Below, one piece after another: positions 43,518-51,960 of a stretch of 64,000 nucleotides of DNA. The notes beneath the pieces were generated by a model. It did no database searches. It had not been told where the DNA came from and was given only the letters and a program-made list of their open reading frames with translations. The translations under genes and the position numbers were made by a program. Source of the stretch: Burkholderiales bacterium RIFOXYD12_FULL_59_19 (lineage in GTDB: Bacteria > Pseudomonadota > Gammaproteobacteria > Burkholderiales > Burkholderiaceae_C). The DNA is taken from the NCBI GenBank assembly GCA_001771065.1, contig MESQ01000091.1, positions 1-64,000 on the forward strand, written 5' to 3'. Within the stretch, counting starts at the first letter, position 1, and the number at the start of each line of letters is the position of its first letter.

Positions 43518-44834
43518 TCAGGACTGGCAATCTGCCGGGGTGCGAGGCGCCAGCTTTTTATCAGCCGCGTACTTGGCAGCGGTCGACTTCACCAAAGGTT
43601 TCAGGACTTGCTCGTCGGCCTGCAGCCAGTCGGAACTGAAACTCCATTTTTTGCCATCCCATGTGTGAATACGGGCCCAGTTGGCGCCCATGTGGTCGGC
43701 GCAGGTGGTCTGCACCGGGCGCATGACACCGGCAAAACCCAGGGCGTCGAGTTTTTTCTGGTCCAGCGCCAGGTTTTCATAACCCCAGCGCGCCTGTTCG
43801 CCAGACATCCACTTGCCCTTGCCATAACGCTCCTGTGCGCGGCGCACACCTTCTACCGCAAACATGGCGCTGATGACCCCACGCATGTAGAGCACCGAGC
43901 CCACTTCTTCCTTCGGGCCCATGCCCTGACCCTTGTCGTGGACCTTGGCCAGGATTTCCTTGACCACGGCCGAATTAGGCTCGGCACCATGCTGCATGGT
44001 GACCGCGTTGTAGCCTTTGGCGCCCTCGCCCACGTCTTTCACGTCAGGCTCGGCGCCCGACCACCAGACGCCGTACATTTTTTCGCGCGGGTAGCCGGTG
44101 GCTTGCGCCTCCTTGAGCGAGGTCGAATTCATCACGCCCCAGCCCCACAGAAACACATAGTCTGGCTTGGCCTGGCGCACTTGCAGCCAGGTGGCTTTTT
44201 GCTCTACGCCGGGGTGGGCCACGGGCAACAATTGCAGGCTGAAACCATGCATGGCAGCGCGTTCCTGCAACAGCGCAATGGGTTCTTTGCCATAGGGTGA
44301 GTCGTGATAAACCAGGGCGATTTTCTTGCCTTTGAGCTTGTCAAATCCGCCTTCTTTTTTGGCAATGGTTTGCACCAGAACGTCAGCCGCCAGCCAATAA
44401 GTGCCGGCAATAGGGAAGTTCCACTTGAAGACCAGACCGTCCTGGCTTTCGCTGCGGCCGTAACCCGCCGTGATCAATGGGATCTTGTCCATCGGGGCTT
44501 TTTCGGTCAAAGCAAAGGTGATGCCGGTGGACAGGGGCTGGAACACCGTGGCGCCACCGTGCTTGCCTTTGAGCCGCTCGTAGCATTCCACACCGCGGTC
44601 GGTGGCGTAGCCGGTTTCGCATTCTTCATAGATGATCTTGACGCCGTTGATGCCGCCGCGGGCGTTCACCAGCTTGAGGTAGTCGGCGTAGCCATTGGCC
44701 CATGGCACGCCGTTAGGGGCATAGGCGCCGGTACGATACGGCAAGCCGGGAAAGAACTGCTCCTTGGCTTGGGCAAACGCCGTGGCGCCCACTGAGGCCA
44801 TGAGAGCCGCTAACGCAAGGTGTTTAATTTTCAT
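43518..44834 (-). CDS. livK: periplasmic substrate-binding protein (LivK-like)
   Basis: 438 residues with a signal peptide (MKIKHLALAALMASVGATAFA). Periplasmic-binding type I fold: YADYLKLVNARGGINGVKIIYEECETGYATDRGVECYERL is typical of HAAT-family receptors. It is longer than amino-acid-specific LivK proteins and is linked to two CoA ligases, so the ligand is more likely a carboxylic acid than leucine; this is inference. Confidence 0.88.
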   Translation of the reverse strand: MKIKHLALAALMASVGATAFAQAKEQFFPGLPYRTGAYAPNGVPWANGYADYLKLVNARGGINGVKIIYEECETGYATDRGVECYERLKGKHGGATVFQPLSTGITFALTEKAPMDKIPLITAGYGRSESQDGLVFKWNFPIAGTYWLAADVLVQTIAKKEGGFDKLKGKKIALVYHDSPYGKEPIALLQERAAMHGFSLQLLPVAHPGVEQKATWLQVRQAKPDYVFLWGWGVMNSTSLKEAQATGYPREKMYGVWWSGAEPDVKDVGEGAKGYNAVTMQHGAEPNSAVVKEILAKVHDKGQGMGPKEEVGSVLYMRGVISAMFAVEGVRRAQERYGKGKWMSGEQARWGYENLALDQKKLDALGFAGVMRPVQTTCADHMGANWARIHTWDGKKWSFSSDWLQADEQVLKPLVKSTAAKYAADKKLAPRTPADCQS

Positions 44835-44898
44835 GCAAGTCTCCTAGATGTAATGCACCGCAGTGCTTTGGTTAACGAAAACGAATCAACGAGGCGAA

Positions 44899-45975
44899 TC
44901 AGTGAGGGAAAGGCCACAGACGCAGCTTTTGCTTGGCCGTAGACCACAGTTTGGCGAGTCCGTGTGGCTCCACGATGAGGAACCAGACAATCAGCGCGCC
45001 AAAAATGATCAATTCGGTGTGCGAGATGCCTGAGGTCGAAATCTCGACGCCTACCAGGCCGCCCACAAACGGCAGGAACTGGTTCAGAAAAATCGGCAGC
45101 ACCACAATGAAACCAGCACCGAAAAAACTGCCCATGATGGAGCCCATGCCACCAATAATCACCATGAATAACAGCTTAAACGACAGATCGACAGAAAAGG
45201 CGGCAGGCTCCCAGGCGCTCAGGTAAACAAAGCCCCACAAGGCACCGGCCACGCCAATGATGAACGAGCTCACCGCGAACGCGCTGAGCTTGGCATACAT
45301 GGGCCGGATGCCAATGACTGCGGCCGCCACGTCCATGTCGCGAATGGCCATCCATTCGCGGCCAATAGCACTGCGCACCAGGTTCTTGGCCAACAGCGCC
45401 ATCACCACCAGGATGAACAGGCAAAACAGGTACTTGGAGATCGGACTCTCGATTGGGAAGCCGAACACTTGCAGGTTGGCCACCTGCACCGAGCCCGACG
45501 GCGCGTCGTTGGTAAACCACTTGATACGCAAAAACATCCAGTCGCTGAAGAACTGCGCCGCTAGCGTGGCCACCGCCAAGTACAGCCCCTTGACGCGTAA
45601 GCTGGGCAGACCGAACAAGATACCAAAAGCCGACGAACAGATGCCGCCCAAGAGTAGCGCCAGCAACACCGGCATGCCCTCCACGCGGACAAAAAAGTTG
45701 AACGCGGCGTAAGCCCCTACCGCCATGAAAGCACCCGAGCCAAGAGAAATCTGGCCACAGTAACCCACCAGAATATTCACCCCCAGTGCGGCCAGCGACA
45801 TGATGACGAACGGGATCAAAATGGCCCGGAACATGTACTCGCTGGTGACCATGGGCACCACCAGAAACGCGGCCGCGATCAACAACAGCACCGCCACCCG
45901 GTCTTGCGTGATGGCGAAAATCTGCTGATCCGCCCGGTAGGTGGTTTTGAATTGGCCGTTTTCTCTGTAAAACAT
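44899..45975 (-). CDS. livM: LivM-like permease
   Basis: 358-residue inner-membrane protein with about nine to ten membrane segments. GYCGQISLGSGAFMAVGAYAAFNF and VIIGGMGSIMGSFFGAGFIVVLPIFL are LivM hallmarks. It forms the channel with LivH. The 237 bases to livH are filled by a tandem hairpin repeat. Confidence 0.9.
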   Translation of the reverse strand: MFYRENGQFKTTYRADQQIFAITQDRVAVLLLIAAAFLVVPMVTSEYMFRAILIPFVIMSLAALGVNILVGYCGQISLGSGAFMAVGAYAAFNFFVRVEGMPVLLALLLGGICSSAFGILFGLPSLRVKGLYLAVATLAAQFFSDWMFLRIKWFTNDAPSGSVQVANLQVFGFPIESPISKYLFCLFILVVMALLAKNLVRSAIGREWMAIRDMDVAAAVIGIRPMYAKLSAFAVSSFIIGVAGALWGFVYLSAWEPAAFSVDLSFKLLFMVIIGGMGSIMGSFFGAGFIVVLPIFLNQFLPFVGGLVGVEISTSGISHTELIIFGALIVWFLIVEPHGLAKLWSTAKQKLRLWPFPH

Positions 45976-45996
45976 TCTTCTACCTCAAATTCATCT

Positions 45997-46210
45997 AATC
46001 AGTTGAGGACAGAGCTAAAGATCTGTCCCGCAAGGTAAACATCCAACATCCGACAATCAGTTGAGGACAGAGCTAAAGATCTGTCCCGCAAGGTAAACAT
46101 CCAACATCCGACAATCAGTTGAGGACAGCGCTAAAGATCTGTCCCGCAAGGTAAACATCCAACATCCGACAATCAGTTGAGGACAGAGCTAAAGATCTGT
46201 CCCGCAAGGT
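45997..46210. repeat. 58-bp tandem hairpin repeat, about 3.7 copies
   Basis: Copies start at 45997, 46055, 46113 and 46171, each beginning AATCAGTTGAGGACAGA. The last is cut at 46210, three bases from the livH stop. Each has arms GGACAGA and TCTGTCC around GCTAAAGA. Copies are almost identical; the third has GCGCT in place of GAGCT. They occupy the whole livH-livM gap, so the transcript would hold four hairpins in a row. Confidence 0.93.
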
Positions 46211-46212
46211 AT

Positions 46213-47142
46213 TCAAACTCGATCAATGATCTTTTCGCCGAACAGCCCTTGCGGACGGAACAGCAAAAACACCAGCGCCAGCACATAGGCAAACCAGATC
46301 TCGATGCCGCCACCCACGTAGGGTCCCAAAAACACCTCGGACAGTTTTTCGCCGACACCGATGATCAGACCACCCACAATGGCCCCTGGCACCGAGGTCA
46401 AACCGCCCAGAATCACCACTGGCAAGGCGCGCAGGGCCACCGTAGTGAGGGAAAACTGCACGCCCAGCTTGCTGCCCCAGATCATGCCGGCCACCAACGC
46501 GACCACGCCGGCCACACACCACACAATGACCCAGATGCGGTTCAGCGGAATGCCGATGCTTTGCGCCGCCTGGTGATCGTCAGCCACCGCGCGCAGGGCC
46601 CGGCCGGTGACGGTTTTCTGGAAAAACAGCGTCAACAACGCGACCAGCACAGCGGCAATCAGCGCTGCGTAAAGGTCTTCCTTGTTAATCAGGATGCCGC
46701 CCTCGAACACACTCTCAAAAGCCAGGATCGGATCCTTGGGCATGCCGATGTCGATCTTGTAAATGTCACTGCCAAAAAGTGTCTGCCCGATGCCGTCCAG
46801 AAAGTAGCTGATGCCCAGGGTGGCCATCAACAACGTCGTTGCCTCCTGGTTGACCAGATGCCGCAACGCCAGACGCTCGATCAGCCAGGCCACCCCAAAC
46901 ATCACGGCGCCGGCACCAATAAACGCAAGCAGATTGGCCACAAATAGGTTGTCCAGACCGGTGTAAAGTGGAATCCACTCTGAGAACCGTGCCATCGCCA
47001 GCGCTGCAAACAGCACCATCGCGCCCTGGGCAAAGTTGAATACGCCGGAGGCCTTGTAGATCAGCACAAAACCCAAGGCCACCAGCGAATACAACATGCC
47101 GGCCATCAGGCCGCCGAGTAAAGTTTCTAGAAAAAATCCCAT
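46213..47142 (-). CDS. livH: LivH-like permease
   Basis: 309-residue membrane protein with about eight membrane segments. LLGGLMAGMLYSLVALGFVLIYKASGVFNFAQGAMVLFAALA is the LivH N-terminal signature and VVILGGLTSVPGAIVGGLIIGVGE the C-terminal one. The ATG at 47142 has AAGGA upstream. Both sides are flanked by hairpin repeats of one family. Confidence 0.92.
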   Translation of the reverse strand: MGFFLETLLGGLMAGMLYSLVALGFVLIYKASGVFNFAQGAMVLFAALAMARFSEWIPLYTGLDNLFVANLLAFIGAGAVMFGVAWLIERLALRHLVNQEATTLLMATLGISYFLDGIGQTLFGSDIYKIDIGMPKDPILAFESVFEGGILINKEDLYAALIAAVLVALLTLFFQKTVTGRALRAVADDHQAAQSIGIPLNRIWVIVWCVAGVVALVAGMIWGSKLGVQFSLTTVALRALPVVILGGLTSVPGAIVGGLIIGVGEKLSEVFLGPYVGGGIEIWFAYVLALVFLLFRPQGLFGEKIIDRV

Positions 47143-47156
47143 GACACATCCTTAAT

Positions 47157-47270
47157 CAGTTGAGGACAGAGCAAATTTGCTGCGCAAATCTTGGTCTGTC
47201 CCGCAATGTTTCAAGCCAGTTGAGGACAGAGCAAATTTGCTGCGCAAATCTTGGTCTGTCCCACAAAGTT
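47157..47270. repeat. 60-bp tandem hairpin repeat, two copies
   Basis: Copies begin at 47157 and 47217 with CAGTTGAGGACAGAGC and end TCTGTCC. They share the outer arms GGACAGA/TCTGTCC with the 58-bp repeat but have a longer inner part containing GCAAATTTGC and TTTGCTGCGCAAA palindromes. They fill the livG-livH gap. Confidence 0.9.
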
Positions 47271-48056
47271 TCAATGACCGGTTCCAAGGTAAGCGCTGAT
47301 CACTTCTTCGTTGTTGCGAACTTCTTCGGGCGTGCCGTCGCCGATTTTTTTGCCGTAATCCAGCACCACCACCCGGTCAGAAATGTCCATCACCACACCC
47401 ATGTCGTGCTCAATCAGCACAATGGTGGTGCCAAATTCTTCGTTGACGTCCAGCACAAAGCGGCTCATGTCCTGCTTTTCTTCCACGTTCATGCCGGCCA
47501 TGGGCTCGTCCAGCAACAACAGTTGCGGCTCCATGGCCAGGGCACGACCCAGGTCAACGCGTTTTTGCAAACCGTAAGGCAATTGGCCCACCGGCGTTTT
47601 GCGATGCGCCTGGATTTCCAGGAAATCGATGATGTGCTCGACAAATTCGCGGTGCTGCTCTTCCTCGCGCTGCGCCGGGCCGATACGCAACGCCTGCAAA
47701 AACAGGTTGCTCTTGATCCGCAGGTTGCGCCCGGTCATGATGTTGTCGATCACGCTCATGCCCTTGAACAGCGCCAGATTCTGGAACGTGCGGCCAATGC
47801 CCATGGTGGCCACCTGGTGGCTGTCCATGTGGCTGAAGGTCTGGCCCTTGAAGGTGATGGCACCCTGCTGCGGCCGGTACACGCCGTTGACGCAGTTCAG
47901 CATCGAACTCTTGCCCGCACCGTTGGGGCCGATGATGGCGCGCACCTCGTGCTCACGCACGTCGAAAGAAATGTCAGTCAGCGCCTTGACGCCACCAAAA
48001 CTTAAGGAGATGTTTTTGACGTCGAGAATGACATCACCAATTTGTTTAGTCGCCAT
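47271..48056 (-). CDS. livG: branched-chain-type ABC transporter ATPase (LivG-like)
   Basis: 261 residues: Walker A GPNGAGKSS, LPYGLQKRVDLGRALAMEP as the signature region and Walker B LLLLDEPMAGMNVEEKQDM. The insert between Walker A and signature (QNLALFKGMSVIDNIMTGRN) is LivG-like. It starts 8 bases after the acyl-CoA ligase stop, so the two are one transcription unit. Confidence 0.91.
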   Translation of the reverse strand: MATKQIGDVILDVKNISLSFGGVKALTDISFDVREHEVRAIIGPNGAGKSSMLNCVNGVYRPQQGAITFKGQTFSHMDSHQVATMGIGRTFQNLALFKGMSVIDNIMTGRNLRIKSNLFLQALRIGPAQREEEQHREFVEHIIDFLEIQAHRKTPVGQLPYGLQKRVDLGRALAMEPQLLLLDEPMAGMNVEEKQDMSRFVLDVNEEFGTTIVLIEHDMGVVMDISDRVVVLDYGKKIGDGTPEEVRNNEEVISAYLGTGH

Positions 48057-48064
48057 GGTGTTTC

Positions 48065-50011
48065 TCAGGCCGCAGCCTTGACAGGGGTAAAAGTCTTGGT
48101 GTCGTCAATACGCAGGGTGGCGCTGACGCTGCCGGTGCGGCCGTCTTCAAACTTGACCTGGGTTTCGATGAACTGCGAGGTTTTGCCGCCGTACAGAGCG
48201 TCGATCAACACGTCGTATTTTTCAGCAATGAAGCCGCGGCGCACCTTGTTGGTCCGCGTCAGTTCGCCGTCATCGGCATCCAGCTCCTTGTGCAGCACCA
48301 GGAAGCGGCTCACCTGGCTGCCCGCCAGCAGGGTGTCAACGCTGAGGTCGGCATTCACCTTTTCGACGCATTCCTTGATGAGCTGGTAGACCTCGGGTTT
48401 TTGTGCCAGATCGGTGTATCCGGCGTAGGGCAGGTTGCGCCGCTCGGCCCAGTTGCCCACCGCGTCGAAGTCGATGTTGATCATCACACACACCTTTTCG
48501 CGGCCATCGCCATAAGCCACGACTTCCTTGATGTGCTGGAAAAACTTGAGCTTGTTTTCCACGTATTTGGGGGCAAACATGGCGCCGTCATTGACGCCGC
48601 CCTTGATGCGGCCCACGTCTTTCACGCGGTCGATGATCTTGAGGTGGCCATGGGCATCCAGAAAACCGGCGTCACTGGTGTGGTACCAGCCGTCGGCTGT
48701 CAGCACTTCCGCCGTGGCTTCGGGGTTTTTGAAGTAGCCTTTGAGCAAGCCTGGCGACTTGACCAGAATTTCGCCGTTGTCGGCCACCTTGATCTCCACC
48801 CCCTTGCACGGCACACCGACGGTGTCCGCGCGCGCCTCATGGTCAGGTTGCAGGCAGACAAACACGGCGGTCTCGGTGGAACCATACAGCTGCTTCAGAT
48901 TAACGCCAATCGAGCGGTAAAAACTGAACAGGTCCGGGCCAATGGCCTCACCGGCGGTGTAGGCCACGCGCACCCGGCTAAAACCCAGGTTGTTGCGCAA
49001 TGGCCCGTAGACCATGAAGTTGCCCATGGCGTACAACACCCGATCGACCAGACCGACTGATTTGCCATCCATCAGCGTCGGGCCAACACGCTTGGCCACA
49101 CTCATGAAATAGTGGAACATCTTGCGTTTGAGGCTGCCCGCGTCTTCCATACGAATCATCACGCTGGTCAGCAGGCCCTCAAACACCCGTGGCGGCGCAA
49201 AGTAATACGTGGGGCCAATTTCTTTCAGGTCAATCGTGACGGTGGCGGCCGACTCCGGGCAATTCACCACATAACCGCAGCTCAGCCATTGGGCATAGCT
49301 GAAAATGTTTTGCCCAATCCAGGCCGGCGGCAAATAGGCCAGCACATCTTCGGCGTGGGTCAGATTGTCAAATTCGGCACCGGCACGGGCGCGATTGAGC
49401 AACGTGTCATGGGTGTGCACCACACCTTTTGGGTTGCCTGTGGTGCCGGAGGTGAAAAACATGGCGCCGACATCGTCGGGCTTGACCTGGTCGACGGCGG
49501 ACTTGAAAAACCCCGGGTTTTGAACGGCAAAGTTTTTGCCCTCGGCAATCAAATCATCAAGCGACTGCAGACCGGGCTCGTCGTAATTGCGCAGCCCCCG
49601 CGGGTCGTCAAAGTAAATATTGGTGATCTGCGGGCACTGATCGCGAATTTCCAGCAGCTTGTCGACCTGCTCCTGGTCTTCGGCAAAGGCAAAACATACA
49701 TCCGCATTGTTGAGCGGAAAAACACACTCCATCGCTGCTGCGTCCTGGTACAACGCAATCGGTACCGCGCCAAGGGACTGCACCGCCAGCATAGTGGCAT
49801 ACAGGCGGGGCCGGTTGGCGCCAATCACCACCATGTGGTCATGTTGACGCAAACCCGCCTGGTGCAGGCCACAGGCCAGATGCGCCACCATGTTGGCCAG
49901 CTCACCCCAGGTAATGGCCTGCCAGATGCCGTATTCTTTTTCACGCATGGCCGCATCATTGGGGCGCTGGGCAGCATGGTCTAACAGTAATTGGGGAAAC
50001 GTCGTTTGCAT
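48065..50011 (-). CDS. long-chain-type acyl-CoA synthetase (AMP-forming)
   Basis: 648 residues. The AMP-binding motif reads AMFFTSGTTGNPKGVVHTHDTLL, followed by LPPAWIGQNIF, LYGSTETAVFVCLQPDHE and the hinge GWYHTSDAGFLDAHGHLKIIDRVKDVGRIKGG. The family makes acyl-CoA from free acids with ATP. ATG at 50011 (MQTTFPQLLLDHAAQRPND) is chosen; the open frame extends upstream through non-conserved sequence. It heads the liv cluster and faces the Crp/Fnr-type gene. Confidence 0.89.
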   Translation of the reverse strand: MQTTFPQLLLDHAAQRPNDAAMREKEYGIWQAITWGELANMVAHLACGLHQAGLRQHDHMVVIGANRPRLYATMLAVQSLGAVPIALYQDAAAMECVFPLNNADVCFAFAEDQEQVDKLLEIRDQCPQITNIYFDDPRGLRNYDEPGLQSLDDLIAEGKNFAVQNPGFFKSAVDQVKPDDVGAMFFTSGTTGNPKGVVHTHDTLLNRARAGAEFDNLTHAEDVLAYLPPAWIGQNIFSYAQWLSCGYVVNCPESAATVTIDLKEIGPTYYFAPPRVFEGLLTSVMIRMEDAGSLKRKMFHYFMSVAKRVGPTLMDGKSVGLVDRVLYAMGNFMVYGPLRNNLGFSRVRVAYTAGEAIGPDLFSFYRSIGVNLKQLYGSTETAVFVCLQPDHEARADTVGVPCKGVEIKVADNGEILVKSPGLLKGYFKNPEATAEVLTADGWYHTSDAGFLDAHGHLKIIDRVKDVGRIKGGVNDGAMFAPKYVENKLKFFQHIKEVVAYGDGREKVCVMINIDFDAVGNWAERRNLPYAGYTDLAQKPEVYQLIKECVEKVNADLSVDTLLAGSQVSRFLVLHKELDADDGELTRTNKVRRGFIAEKYDVLIDALYGGKTSQFIETQVKFEDGRTGSVSATLRIDDTKTFTPVKAAA

Positions 50012-50101
50012 CGCTACACCTTGTCTCTGAATCATCGCAGCCCGGGCAATTTGCCCATGCTGCTGGCGTGATCGAATCATAAAACCCGATTTGACGCTAT
50101 G

Positions 50102-50119
50102 TTGTCGTTTGGACGACAA
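50102..50119. promoter_or_regulatory. perfect palindrome, candidate operator for the Crp/Fnr-type regulator
   Basis: TTGTCGT-TTGG-ACGACAA: two 7-base arms with a 4-base spacer, in the 178-base gap between the divergent ligase and regulator genes. Crp/Fnr proteins bind 2-fold sites of this size (the FNR box is TTGAT-N4-ATCAA), so it is the natural candidate. Confidence 0.7.
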
Positions 50120-50189
50120 TTGAGACGTTTAAGGGTAGGTGTTTTCCCTGCACCGTCCGCCCCACATTTCACCCGACAAGCCCGCCACC

Positions 50190-50897
50190 ATGAAAACCGA
50201 AATCACCTTGTTTCAACGCCGCCGTCCCTTGACAGCGGCTGAGCTTGACGTGATTCCGTGGCTTAAATTGCTCTCTGAGTCAGAGCGGGAGCGCGCGGTG
50301 GAAGACCTCAAGATCACCGATGCCGGGGCGGGTGATTTTGTCTGCCGCACCGGTCGCCCCGTGACCTACTGGTTTGGTGTGGTAGATGGCTTGCTGAAAA
50401 TGAGCACCGACAACGTGGACGGCCAAACCATGACCTTCACCGGCATCCCACCCGGCGGCTGGTTTGGCGAAGGCACAGCCCTGAAGCGCGAGAGTTACCG
50501 CTACAACATCCAGGCGCTGCGCAAAAGCCTGGTGGCGGGCCTGCATGTGGACACCTTCCACTGGCTGCTGGACCACTCGATTGGTTTTAACCGCTTTGTC
50601 ATGAACCAGCTCAACGAGCGTCTGGGCCAATTCATTGCCGCGCGCGAAATCGACCGCATGGCCAACCCCAACATCCGTGTGGCACGCAGTCTGGCCGCCA
50701 TGTTCAACCCGGTGCTCTATCCCGGCCTGGGCGCCGTGCTGCGTATCACCCAGCAGGAGCTGGCTTACCTGGTGGGCCTGTCACGCCAGCGCGTCAACGA
50801 GGCCCTGACGACACTGGCAGCCGAAAATGCCATCACCGTCGACTACGGTGGCCTGCGCGTGACCGATCTGCAGGCGTTGCGCAGCCGTGTCTTCTGA
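50190..50897 (+). CDS. Crp/Fnr-family transcriptional regulator
   Basis: 235 residues. Cyclic-nucleotide-binding-type barrel at about 30-130 (GDFVCRTGRPVTYWFGVVDGLLKMS, IPPGGWFGEG) and helix-turn-helix ITQQELAYLVGLSRQRVNEALTTLAAENAI near the C-terminus. The N-terminus lacks the Cys cluster that binds iron-sulphur in FNR, so it is not an oxygen sensor of that type. Divergent orientation suggests control of the ligase-liv genes. ATG at 50190 fits the family start. Confidence 0.88.
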   Translation: MKTEITLFQRRRPLTAAELDVIPWLKLLSESERERAVEDLKITDAGAGDFVCRTGRPVTYWFGVVDGLLKMSTDNVDGQTMTFTGIPPGGWFGEGTALKRESYRYNIQALRKSLVAGLHVDTFHWLLDHSIGFNRFVMNQLNERLGQFIAAREIDRMANPNIRVARSLAAMFNPVLYPGLGAVLRITQQELAYLVGLSRQRVNEALTTLAAENAITVDYGGLRVTDLQALRSRVF

Positions 50898-50970
50898 ACC
50901 GTCGAAGGTGCTGAAGATGCACAAACAGCCCAACTAAAATAAGCGCAATTAGCTACAAATAAAATAGCAT

Positions 50971-51960
50971 ATGACCAACACTCCGGATACCCCAAAAGCC
51001 TCTGCCTTTCGCCGCGCGACACCGCCTGCAGCCAAAGCCCCCATTCCTGCCGGGCAAAGCAACACTGCTGCCCATGGCGCAGGCGGCACGCTGCGCTTGA
51101 ACAAACGTATGGCCGAGCTTGGCCTGGCGTCGCGCCGCGAGGCCGACGAGTGGATTGGCAAGGGCTGGGTCAAGGTCAACGGCCGGGTGGCCGAGATGGG
51201 CATGCAGGTAACCCCTGATGTGCGCATCGAGATCGACAAACAGGCGCAAGGCCAGCAGGCCAAACAGGTCACCGTGCTGATCAACAAACCGCTCGGACTG
51301 GTCAGCGGCCAGGCCGAGGACGGGCATGAGCCCGCCATCACCCTGGTGCAGCCGAAAAACCGCTGGGCCGAGGACAATGCGCGCTATTTCTTTCACCCCA
51401 GCCAGCTCAAAAGCCTGGTGCCCGCCGGGCGACTCGACATTGATTCGACCGGCCTGCTGGTGTTGACGCAAGACGGCCGGGTGGCGCGCCAGCTCATTGG
51501 CGAAGATGCCATCATGGAAAAAGAGTACTTGGTGCGCGTGATGTACACCGGGGTGCTCAACACGGCTGCTGCCAACTCGGCGGCGGCCACCTATGCCGCC
51601 GCGCCCGGCGCAAAAGCAAGGCCTGCGCAACCCGGTCAAGTCACCCAGCTCAGCCGCATCGACGACGACGATCCGGTGAGCCAGGACGTGCGCTCAAGCT
51701 TTCCCGCAGACAAGCTGGCGCTGCTGCGTCACGGCCTGAGCCTGGACGGGCAGCCCCTGCAGCGCGCCAAGGTCGAATGGCAAAACCCCGAACAATTACG
51801 CTTTGTCCTGACCGAGGGAAAAAAGCGCCAGATTCGCCGCATGTGTGAACAGGTAGGGCTGAAAGTGGTGGGCCTGAAGCGCGTGCGTATTGGCCACGTC
51901 ATGCTGGGCAATCTGCCAGTAGGTCAGTGGCGCTACCTGGCCCCGCATGAGCGCTTCTAG
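50971..51960 (+). CDS. RluF/RsuA-type pseudouridine synthase
   Basis: 329 residues: a disordered Ala/Pro-rich leader (1-38), an S4 RNA-binding domain (LNKRMAELGLASRREADEWIGKGWVKVNGRVA) and the catalytic domain with GRLDIDSTGLLVLTQDG, whose Asp is the nucleophile, and LTEGKKRQIRRMCEQVGL. It modifies a uridine in rRNA. A low-complexity insert (about 195-215, NTAAANSAAATYAAAPGAK) interrupts the domain. Confidence 0.88.
   Translation: MTNTPDTPKASAFRRATPPAAKAPIPAGQSNTAAHGAGGTLRLNKRMAELGLASRREADEWIGKGWVKVNGRVAEMGMQVTPDVRIEIDKQAQGQQAKQVTVLINKPLGLVSGQAEDGHEPAITLVQPKNRWAEDNARYFFHPSQLKSLVPAGRLDIDSTGLLVLTQDGRVARQLIGEDAIMEKEYLVRVMYTGVLNTAAANSAAATYAAAPGAKARPAQPGQVTQLSRIDDDDPVSQDVRSSFPADKLALLRHGLSLDGQPLQRAKVEWQNPEQLRFVLTEGKKRQIRRMCEQVGLKVVGLKRVRIGHVMLGNLPVGQWRYLAPHERF

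Noticed and set aside
45997-46210. CRISPR array
   Set aside because: The units are head-to-tail copies with no variable spacers and no cas genes nearby; it is a plain tandem repeat.
42624-48056. Classical leucine/isoleucine/valine importer
   Set aside because: Not excluded, but the long binding protein and the flanking acyl-CoA ligases make an organic acid substrate more likely, so the liv symbols denote family only.
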